A stretch of DNA of 6,717 nt from NCBI GenBank assembly GCA_009779335.1, contig WREM01000058.1, positions 1 through 6,717 of the forward strand, read 5' to 3'. This DNA is from Streptococcaceae bacterium (lineage in GTDB: Bacteria; Bacillota; Bacilli; Lactobacillales; Streptococcaceae). Both the position numbers and the translations under genes were made by a program. Below are positions 1 through 5,122 of the stretch, in pieces. Positions within the stretch are counted from its first letter, which is position 1; each line of letters begins with the position of its first letter. The notes below the pieces were generated by a model, which saw only the letters and a program-made list of their open reading frames with translations, did no database searches and was not told the origin of the DNA.

Positions 1-128
1 TCAAGAGTTTTAACAATAAATCTCTTAAAAAAACTGGCTAAAAATCCATCAAATGTATGATCAAAATGCTCTGCGATCTTACCGTAAAACTCTTGCGATT
101 CTTGTTCATGATTGTGCTGATGATTCAT
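1..128 (-). CDS. Probable class I SAM-dependent methyltransferase, N-terminal fragment
   Basis: Only the first 42 codons are present; the gene runs off the low-coordinate edge. The start is ATG at 128-126, preceded by an AAAGGA-type ribosome binding site at about 140-145 that lies inside the end of the upstream membrane protein gene, with only 6 bases between that gene's stop and this start. After a hydrophilic His/Gln/Glu-rich start (MNHQHNHEQESQEFYGKIAE), residues 13-42 read like the beginning of small UbiE/Methyltransf_11-type enzymes: a 'FYGKIAEHFD' helix, then 'FDGFLASFFK' and 'IVKTL', which would lead into the first SAM-binding strand. The SAM motif itself lies outside the window, so the assignment is inferred from the N-terminal pattern alone. 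Tight spacing suggests co-transcription and translational coupling with the membrane protein gene. The substrate cannot be told. Confidence 0.5.
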   Translation of the reverse strand, partial: MNHQHNHEQESQEFYGKIAEHFDHTFDGFLASFFKRFIVKTL

Positions 129-134
129 TCTTTA

Positions 135-1712
135 TTATTTCCTTTGATAAATGAGATAGTCTCCATTGTTATAGATTAGTTTGTAATTATTTACTAATAC
201 TTGGGGAACAGTTGCAGTAAGAGAATTTCCATATTTGTTGATATAAATTTGACTTATGGTCTTTGTTAAGCTACTTTTTGGTAAAAGCGGAAATTTATCT
301 AAGGCTGTATTTTTTACATTGTATATGACAAATTCAGTTTTCTTATCTGCCATATAGCGTAACCGCTCTAAAGGCATTTGAGGAAATTGTTCTTGAACAA
401 TATTGGTTTGAAGAAAGTATTTGACATTAGGGTTCACGTTTAATTGATTATAAAATCCAGTTTCAAGTCCATCATATTGTAAAAGCGTAATTTGACTGTC
501 TTGGTTGTGTTGTATGATTTTTGCCTTGATGTCTTGTACCTGTTGAATCGATTGGATAGTAACGGGTGTAGCTCTTAAACTGAAGATAACAAGTAGAATC
601 CCTATAACACTGGTTAAATGTCTGTTCATCTGAGGATATTTCTCTTCTAAAATCCATAGCCCCATAACCATTCCTAACCAGATAAATGAATGGAAAATAA
701 AGTAATAATAACCAAAGCCTGTCGCCTGATAACCAAAATAAACACCTGAAACTCCAATAAATAGTGAAGCGAGCAAAACAGAAACATTGTACTTTCTTGC
801 AAGAGTAATTATCCCAATAATGATAAACACAAAAAACAAAAATTCATAGGGATTGGTGAACCAATCTGTCATGAAATTATTACTAATGTTCATTATCGTA
901 TTAATTTTTGAAGCTTTCGGGCGATAATATTGAGTATTTAATGTCCAGTAATTATAAAATAAATTGCTTAAACTACTATTCCTAATGAAATAAAACAACG
1001 CAGGAATTGAAACGGTTAAAAAACCCAAAAGGCTGGTTATTATTGCAGAAAATAGCTCTCTAAATTTTCTATTAATGCTAAGATTTACCCCAATATATAG
1101 GAAAAAACCTAACCAAAAACCTATGAATGAAAATTTTGTCCAAAATGCTAAACCTAGGAATAAACCTTGAATAAAGTAATCTACTCCTTTAATCTGATAC
1201 CCTTTAACTATATAACGCAACATAAGGTAAAGTAATATTGTAATTAGAGGGCTTAGTAATTCTTCGGGGGAGCCACCTTGATAAATATCTGTAAATATAA
1301 AGACAGCTGCTACTAATGCAAGATATTTGTGTTTAATATCAAAACATTCAATGATTTTCTTTGCAAAAATTAAATGTACAACTAAAGCGAGATATTCGAT
1401 GATGAATAATCCAATGAGCGATGTTTTAGTTGCAATAACAGAAGAAAGAATCGCTCCTATTCCATAAATGACATAGAGCACAATCCCACGCTGATCAAAT
1501 ATATCTTTATATAGAATCTGATGGTCAAAAAACATTGATTTGGAGAGTACCCATGTTGCCATTGTATCACCCCATGTATTTGTAAAATATAAAAAACTAT
1601 TGAGCGAATTAACGGACAAAACTATAAATGCTAAGAAATAAACGGAAATTAAAGCATAGTTTACTCTTCTCTTCTCTTCTCTTCTCTTCTCATTAGTTCT
1701 CCTCTTGGACAT
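135..1712 (-). CDS. Polytopic membrane protein, GT-C (GT39/PMT-like) glycosyltransferase candidate
   Basis: The 525-residue protein starts with a very basic cytoplasmic tail (residues 1-16, mostly K, R and E), coded by a pentanucleotide repeat. About ten or eleven hydrophobic segments follow, roughly residues 19-37, 75-97, 99-117, 130-143, 152-169, 180-207, 222-244, 290-305, 308-325, 332-352 and 365-380. The hydrophilic C-terminal domain (about 381-525) is probably extracellular. The first outer loop carries 'TWGDT' (D49) and then 'ILYKDIFDQRG' (66-76). These resemble the acidic residue and the 'G-x-x-x-Y-x-D-x-x-x-x-x-G/P' pattern of GT39-type enzymes, which move sugars from lipid-phosphate donors on the outer membrane face. 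'GGSPEE' (146-151) and 'AFWTKFSF' (189-196) fit the same fold. Sugar and acceptor are unknown; a cell-wall polymer or surface protein is plausible. ATG at 1712 has an AAAGG ribosome binding site 11 bases upstream and lies 20 bases inside rlmD. The gene looks more AT-rich than rlmD. It is open in this sequence. Confidence 0.75.
   Translation of the reverse strand: MSKRRTNEKRREEKRRVNYALISVYFLAFIVLSVNSLNSFLYFTNTWGDTMATWVLSKSMFFDHQILYKDIFDQRGIVLYVIYGIGAILSSVIATKTSLIGLFIIEYLALVVHLIFAKKIIECFDIKHKYLALVAAVFIFTDIYQGGSPEELLSPLITILLYLMLRYIVKGYQIKGVDYFIQGLFLGLAFWTKFSFIGFWLGFFLYIGVNLSINRKFRELFSAIITSLLGFLTVSIPALFYFIRNSSLSNLFYNYWTLNTQYYRPKASKINTIMNISNNFMTDWFTNPYEFLFFVFIIIGIITLARKYNVSVLLASLFIGVSGVYFGYQATGFGYYYFIFHSFIWLGMVMGLWILEEKYPQMNRHLTSVIGILLVIFSLRATPVTIQSIQQVQDIKAKIIQHNQDSQITLLQYDGLETGFYNQLNVNPNVKYFLQTNIVQEQFPQMPLERLRYMADKKTEFVIYNVKNTALDKFPLLPKSSLTKTISQIYINKYGNSLTATVPQVLVNNYKLIYNNGDYLIYQRK
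1664..1691 (-). repeat. Pentanucleotide tandem repeat (GAGAA)5.6 inside the membrane protein gene
   Basis: On the coding strand the unit GAGAA is repeated five times perfectly, followed by a partial GAG: 28 bases with no interruption. It encodes part of the basic N-terminal tail (residues 8-16) of the membrane protein. Because 5 is not a multiple of 3, gain or loss of a unit by slipped-strand mispairing changes the reading frame of everything downstream. The other two frames hit stops soon after the tract: TAA at 1663-1661 in one, and TAA about 18 codons further on in the other. This is the usual layout of a phase-variation contingency locus. Whether copy number really varies between cells or strains cannot be seen from one sequence. 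Confidence 0.9.
1691..1704 (-). promoter_or_regulatory. Second ribosome binding site and start codon (TAATG) for the membrane protein
   Basis: GAGGAG at 1704-1699 is followed after 5 bases by ATG at 1693-1691, whose A is the last base of the rlmD TAA stop (1695-1693). This stop-start overlap is typical of translational coupling. In the present sequence this ATG is out of frame and ends after 10 codons at the TAA at 1663-1661. Losing one GAGAA unit, or gaining two, would put it in frame with the membrane protein. It is therefore probably an alternative start used in another repeat state. Confidence 0.55.
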
Positions 1713-3093
1713 TATGATTCTTACCTTTCCGTCTCTTCAAAATAAATTTCCCTACACATTCAATGTGATGAGTTTGTGGGAATAAATCTACAGGTTGGAC
1801 TTTCTCTAGTTGATAACCCATCTCTTCAAATCTGACCACATCACGAGCGAAAGTCGCTGGATTACAGGATATGTAGATGATGCTTCTTGCTCCTGTAGCT
1901 GTTGCTGCATTGATAAAGGCCTCATCCAATCCCTTACGAGGTGGATCAACGAAGATGACGTCAGGCTTTATCCCGTTATCAATCCATTCTGGCATGACTT
2001 CTTCTGCTGAACCCACTTGATAGTTAGCATTATCAATATTATTTACTTGTGCATTATTGTTGGCATCTTCTACTGCTTGCCTAACAACTTCCATACCATA
2101 AACTTTCTGAACCTCGTCAGCAATGGCTAATCCAATGGTTCCAATTCCTGAATAAGCGTCAATGATCGTATCAGTGTTTCTCAACTCAGCATATTCATAA
2201 GCAATCTGATAGAGTTTTTCTGCCTGCTCTGTATTGACCTGATAAAAAGCTCGAGCAGAAATTTGAAATGTTTTATCTAGCATGGAATCGGTGATATAAT
2301 CTTGACCAAAAATCGTGTGCATTTCTTGCCCTAAAATCGAATTCCCGTTTGATGTATTGACATTTAATAGAATAGATTTTATGTTGGGGAATTTTGCACA
2401 AATGGATGTTTTTATCTCTTCTAGCTTGGGAAAATTCTTGCTTGTAAGAACAAATATAAGCATGATTTGACCTGAGTAATGACCTCGCCGAACTACGAGA
2501 TTGCGTATTAATCCAGTTCTTCTTTTCTCATCATAAGCAATCACTCCATGTTCACGCAGTAAATCACGGACAAATAATATAAGGCGGTCAATCTCTGAAT
2601 TTTGAATGTAAAAGTTTTCAATAGGGATTAAATCATGAGAATTTTTTCTAAAGAATCCTGTTTCCAAACGCCCATTGATTTCACGAACGGGAACTTGTGC
2701 TTTATTCCGATAAGAAAGTGGGCTTCCCATACCAATGGTATCATAAACTCCGACAGCTTCTCTTTTAGCAATTTTTCTTAGAAGATGAATCACCTGATTT
2801 TTCTTGAATTTTAATTGCTCAGTGTACTGTAAATGGCCTAAATCTGCGATACCCGTTCGTAAATAATCTAAATCAAGGCTTTCCACACGATGAATGGATT
2901 TTTTTATGAAATGCTCTACACGCCCAAAACCAAATGTTTTACCTATTTTAGTGATACGCATATTTATCCGTTCTTCAGGCAGTGCATTTTCTACAAAGAA
3001 AATGAAGGAATCAATTTTTGCAATCCCTAAACCTTCATGGCTGAGGTCAATGATTTCCACCTCATAAATCTGATTTTTCTTGAACTCTTGCAT
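1693..3093 (-). CDS. rlmD: 23S rRNA (uracil-C5)-methyltransferase RlmD/RumA family
   Basis: The protein (466 aa) is full length for the RumA/RlmD/TrmA family, which transfers a methyl group from SAM to C5 of a uridine in 23S rRNA (U1939, or U747 and U1939 in some Gram-positive homologues). A TRAM RNA-binding domain spans about residues 5-65. The SAM site is seen as 'FYQVN' (283-287) and motif I 'DAYSGIGTIG' (312-321). 'DPPRKG' (383-388) is the family motif, and 'SCNPATFARD' (409-418) carries the nucleophile C410. 'HIECVG' (443-448) carries the probable general base E445. The four cysteines that hold a [4Fe-4S] cluster in E. coli RumA are absent: only C232, C410 and C446 exist, and the matching region reads 'DYLRTGIADLGHLQY' (76-90). 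The start is fixed by the N-terminal TRAM domain and an in-frame TAA shortly upstream. No Shine-Dalgarno precedes it. The 3' end overlaps the membrane protein gene by 20 bases. The exact uridine target cannot be decided from sequence alone. Confidence 0.93.
   Translation of the reverse strand: MQEFKKNQIYEVEIIDLSHEGLGIAKIDSFIFFVENALPEERINMRITKIGKTFGFGRVEHFIKKSIHRVESLDLDYLRTGIADLGHLQYTEQLKFKKNQVIHLLRKIAKREAVGVYDTIGMGSPLSYRNKAQVPVREINGRLETGFFRKNSHDLIPIENFYIQNSEIDRLILFVRDLLREHGVIAYDEKRRTGLIRNLVVRRGHYSGQIMLIFVLTSKNFPKLEEIKTSICAKFPNIKSILLNVNTSNGNSILGQEMHTIFGQDYITDSMLDKTFQISARAFYQVNTEQAEKLYQIAYEYAELRNTDTIIDAYSGIGTIGLAIADEVQKVYGMEVVRQAVEDANNNAQVNNIDNANYQVGSAEEVMPEWIDNGIKPDVIFVDPPRKGLDEAFINAATATGARSIIYISCNPATFARDVVRFEEMGYQLEKVQPVDLFPQTHHIECVGKFILKRRKGKNHNVQEEN
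1724..1730 (-). promoter_or_regulatory. Ribosome binding site for the membrane protein start at 1712
   Basis: GGAAAGG on the minus strand lies inside the rlmD coding region, with 11 bases between it and the ATG at 1712. This is a usable though slightly long spacing. It supports the upstream ATG as the start used at the current repeat number. Confidence 0.5.
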
Positions 3094-3099
3094 ACTAAT

Positions 3100-3108
3100 A
3101 GTATAACA
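3100..3108 (-). promoter_or_regulatory. Extended -10 promoter for rlmD, likely leaderless start
   Basis: On the minus strand the sequence reads TGTTATACT (3108-3100), an extended -10 element (TG-n-TATACT), and the rlmD ATG follows after only 6 bases (ATTAGT). A start site at the normal distance from the -10 falls on or next to the A of the ATG at 3093. No good -35 is seen at 17 bases, as is common for extended -10 promoters, and there is no Shine-Dalgarno between -10 and ATG. Both facts point to a leaderless transcript. Confidence 0.55.
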
Positions 3109-3138
3109 AAAAAATTAAGCAATAGTGTGCTTGATTTT
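3108..3138 (-). terminator. Intrinsic terminator of the LPXTG surface protein gene
   Basis: On the minus strand AAGCA (3132-3128) pairs with TGCTT (3121-3117) across the 6-base loop CACTAT. The stem extends beyond one mismatch by A/T pairs, and a run of seven T follows at 3114-3108. It lies about 34 bases after the surface protein stop. Its T-run directly abuts, and shares a base with, the extended -10 of rlmD, so the terminator and the next promoter are packed together. Confidence 0.55.
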
Positions 3139-3171
3139 TGAATATAGTCTTTAAAATTTCATCATTAGAAA

Positions 3172-4956
3172 TTATTTATTAGTCTTACTTTTTTTACCTT
3201 TGAAAGCTACAGCAAATCCTACCAATACAACTCCAACTGCAGAAATGAGTGTAATTGTTTCTGTATCGCCCGTCTTAGGAAGTTCTGGTTGATGAGCTGA
3301 TGTTGATGAAGTGGATTTTGATGTTGATGTGCTTGAAGCCCCTGATGTAACTGGTGTTGATGAAACAGGTGGTGTGCTTGAACTTGGAGGGGTAGTTGTA
3401 TCTTGAGTCCATTTAGCATATAATGTGATATCTCCTGTAACTGCTGTACTGAAATCATATGCTGTTGTGCAAGAGGCGTCTGTATACCATCCACCAAATG
3501 TATATCCAGGTTTAGTTGGAGGTGTAGGTTGAGTGACTTGATCCCCACTATAAACAGTTTGTGATGGAACAGAAGATCCACCTTGGCTATCAAAGCTAGC
3601 AGTAAATGCTACACGTTGCCATACATAAGTTTCAGCAAGAGATCCGTTATAACTTGTCATGAAAGTTGGAGAATCCCAGATTGTTGTTCCTGTTGGATGT
3701 GTGACAGTACCAGTAGAAACATTTTGCCAATTACCTGTATTTACAGCATTCACTGGAATTGAAGATAGATATGTTGAAGCTCCATCAAACGTTGAAGGAT
3801 TTCCAGTGAAAGTGAATTTTGGTCCAATTTTTAATGTAAAGTCTGTGATATCACTTGTGAATGTTGAAGGTACAGATAGAGTTGTTGCATCTGTAGGTAC
3901 TCCTGCAAAGTTAAACATTCCCAAGAGCGATGAAGCGTTTGAGGTATCAAAACTTGAAATATCAAGATAAGAGAGGTGTTGCATCCCACCGAACATTCCA
4001 ACGAAAGTTTGTCCTTGAGAAGTATCAAAGTTACTTAAGTCTAATGAAGTAAGGGGATCTCTACTGAACATTTGATCAAAAACAGTATTTTTTGAGGTAT
4101 CCAATGATGAAATGTTTAATGAAGTGAGTGCTCTGTCATTGGCAAACATCCATGACATATTTGTTCCGTTAGAGGTGTTAAAGTTTGAAAGGTCCAAAGA
4201 TTGCAAATTAGTCATCATTTGGAACATCCCAACAAAGTTTGTAGCTTGAGCTGTTGTAAAGTTAGAAACATCAACAGAAGTCAAGGAACTACAGTTATAG
4301 AAAAATTGATAGAAACTTGTCAAATTTGAAGTATCTAAATAGGTAAGATTCGTAATTTCTTTAAGACCTGAGAAATCTCTGAACATTTGTGGTTGATTCC
4401 CTGCTGCTGCCACAACTGGTCCATCAAAGATGATTTGAGTTAAATTAGGTTGACTTGCAGCTCCTCCAGGTATAGAGGCATTAAACATATTACGGAAGCT
4501 TGCTCCGTTAGTAGTCCCTGCTGAGATATGAGCGATTCCTGTAGCATCATCATAAGTGACAGTACATGTTCCCCAAGCAAAAGTTGTTACAGTTTTTGGT
4601 TGAGTAGTAGATTTTGCTGCAGGTGTTTGTGCAACTGCTTGGCTAACTACTGTCTTAGCTGATGTAGCCATATCTGATGAGGCTTGTACCATAGAAGAAG
4701 CTTCAGTTGATGAAGAATCTCCAATTGCCACTGCTGATGAAGATGAATCTGTTGTAGCAGGGGCAGAGACAGAAGGTGCTGTTGTAGAAGCAACAATAGA
4801 TGATGATGATGTTGCTGGAGCAGAACTGCTGACTTGTGTTGTAGTATTAGCAGTTACTGTATCTGCGGTAACTGTAGAAGCAATAGGTGCTACTGCTTGT
4901 CCTAATAATAGCAGAGTAGCAATGGAAGTATAAATTCCATTTTTTGATAATTTCAT
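3172..4956 (-). CDS. LPXTG-anchored BspA-type leucine-rich repeat surface protein
   Basis: With ATG at 4956 the product has 594 residues. That start is preferred because AGGAGA lies 6 bases upstream and a clean signal peptide follows (basic 'MKLSKNG', hydrophobic core about 8-20, likely cleavage near 27-32). Residues about 30-120 are Ser/Thr/Ala-rich and look like a disordered stalk. Residues 200-350 hold six DUF285 (BspA-type) repeats. Residues about 452-517 form a Listeria-Bacteroides repeat (Flg_new) domain ending in 'LYAKW'. A Ser/Thr/Pro spacer (521-556) leads to LPKTG (559-563), a hydrophobic segment (566-585) and a basic tail: a standard sortase A signal. Proteins of this build are displayed on the wall and often act in adhesion; the ligand here is unknown. 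An in-frame ATG at 5013 in the upstream repeat would add 19 residues before the signal peptide. The gene has its own promoter and terminator. Its repeat-bearing leader suggests variable expression. Confidence 0.88.
   Translation of the reverse strand: MKLSKNGIYTSIATLLLLGQAVAPIASTVTADTVTANTTTQVSSSAPATSSSSIVASTTAPSVSAPATTDSSSSAVAIGDSSSTEASSMVQASSDMATSAKTVVSQAVAQTPAAKSTTQPKTVTTFAWGTCTVTYDDATGIAHISAGTTNGASFRNMFNASIPGGAASQPNLTQIIFDGPVVAAAGNQPQMFRDFSGLKEITNLTYLDTSNLTSFYQFFYNCSSLTSVDVSNFTTAQATNFVGMFQMMTNLQSLDLSNFNTSNGTNMSWMFANDRALTSLNISSLDTSKNTVFDQMFSRDPLTSLDLSNFDTSQGQTFVGMFGGMQHLSYLDISSFDTSNASSLLGMFNFAGVPTDATTLSVPSTFTSDITDFTLKIGPKFTFTGNPSTFDGASTYLSSIPVNAVNTGNWQNVSTGTVTHPTGTTIWDSPTFMTSYNGSLAETYVWQRVAFTASFDSQGGSSVPSQTVYSGDQVTQPTPPTKPGYTFGGWYTDASCTTAYDFSTAVTGDITLYAKWTQDTTTPPSSSTPPVSSTPVTSGASSTSTSKSTSSTSAHQPELPKTGDTETITLISAVGVVLVGFAVAFKGKKSKTNK
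3907..4359 (-). repeat. Six DUF285/BspA-type leucine-rich repeats within the surface protein
   Basis: The repeats have a period of 25-26 residues with a core like 'F-D-T-S-n5-f-x-x-M-F' followed by 'L-x-x-L-D-x-S-x-F'. Cores start at residues 207 (LDTSNLTSFYQFF), 233, 259, 285, 310 and 336 (FDTSNASSLLGMF). The repeats are diverged at DNA level, so recombination between them is not obviously favoured. Confidence 0.8.
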
Positions 4957-4962
4957 TTTTGG

Positions 4963-4968
4963 TCTCCT
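4963..4968 (-). promoter_or_regulatory. Ribosome binding site of the LPXTG surface protein
   Basis: AGGAGA on the minus strand stands 6 bases before ATG 4956 and decides that start. A TAG codon (4969-4967) in one frame of the upstream repeat tract overlaps its first two bases, so ribosomes translating from the repeat in that frame would stop on top of it. Confidence 0.8.
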
Positions 4969-5017
4969 AATGAATTTTGATAGTGTATGACATACATACA
5001 TACATACATACATACAT
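4967..5017 (-). other. Possible 16-codon leader ORF starting in the tetranucleotide repeat
   Basis: ATG at 5017 is the first of seven ATGs in the repeat and stands 9 bases after AAAGGAG (5033-5027), an ideal Shine-Dalgarno distance. It reads MYVCMYVCMSYTIKIH and ends at TAG 4969-4967, inside the main ribosome binding site. Translation needs a transcript starting upstream of 5033. If the TATAAT at 5026-5021 is the -10 element in use, the Shine-Dalgarno is not transcribed and this ORF would be silent. Confidence 0.3.
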
Positions 5018-5020
5018 ACA
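4990..5020 (-). repeat. Tetranucleotide tandem repeat (TATG)7.75 in the surface protein leader
   Basis: A perfect tract of 31 bases with period 4 (CATA on the plus strand, TATG on the minus strand) lies between the promoter and the ribosome binding site of the LPXTG protein. It contains ATG at 5017, 5013, 5009, 5005, 5001, 4997 and 4993, so successive ATGs cycle through all three frames. Such a tract is prone to slipped-strand mispairing, and each unit gained or lost changes both leader length and the frame of upstream ATGs relative to the main CDS. Confidence 0.92.
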
Positions 5021-5049
5021 ATTATACTCCTTTATCTTTTATTAAGCAA
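5021..5049 (-). promoter_or_regulatory. Sigma-70-type promoter of the LPXTG surface protein gene
   Basis: On the minus strand TTGCTT (5049-5044) and a perfect TATAAT (5026-5021) are separated by exactly 17 bases. The predicted transcription start falls at about 5012-5015, inside the first units of the tetranucleotide repeat, giving a leader of roughly 57 bases. AAAGGAG at 5033-5027 ends right before the -10 hexamer. It could be chance, or a Shine-Dalgarno for longer transcripts. Confidence 0.65.
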
Positions 5050-5086
5050 ACATTAAAAAATCGTTAATTTGAAATATTTTTTCAAC

Positions 5087-5113
5087 AAAAAAGAATAGAT
5101 TCTCTATTCTTTT
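5087..5113 (-). terminator. Intrinsic terminator after the penicillin-binding protein gene
   Basis: A perfect 11-base inverted repeat, AAAAGAATAGA (5113-5103) and TCTATTCTTTT (5099-5089), with a 3-base loop is followed by further T residues on the minus strand. It begins 9 bases after the stop codon at 5123. The stem is AT-rich but perfect and the T-run is continuous with its 3' arm, so it should separate this gene from the surface protein gene. Confidence 0.75.
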
Positions 5114-5122
5114 CGTATTAGA

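Noticed and set aside
1810..2010. A 66-codon plus-strand open frame rich in cysteine and serine inside rlmD.
   Set aside because: It is antisense to the conserved catalytic region of RlmD and has no ribosome binding site; it is a shadow of the real frame.
3219..4028. Open frames of 65-124 codons overlapping the LPXTG gene on both strands.
   Set aside because: They lie inside a gene with convincing domains, have biased compositions (His/Gln-rich) caused by the Ser/Thr-rich coding strand, and have no ribosome binding sites.
4797..4811. Short GAT trinucleotide run in the Ser-rich region of the surface protein.
   Set aside because: The unit is three bases, only about four copies, and codes for consecutive serines; length changes would stay in frame, so it is ordinary low-complexity stalk coding.
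5011..5013. ATG at 5013 as the normal start of the LPXTG protein (613 residues).
   Set aside because: It lies within the variable repeat, adds a non-signal-like extension before a complete signal peptide, and ATG 4956 has its own well-spaced AGGAGA. It is kept only as a possible alternative start.
5069..5085. Inverted repeat TTGAAA/TTTCAA with a 5-base spacer, about 20 bases upstream of the surface gene -35 element.
   Set aside because: It could be an operator, but the arms are short and AT-only apart from one G/C pair each. In this AT-rich intergenic stretch such a match is expected by chance, and no known operator is matched.
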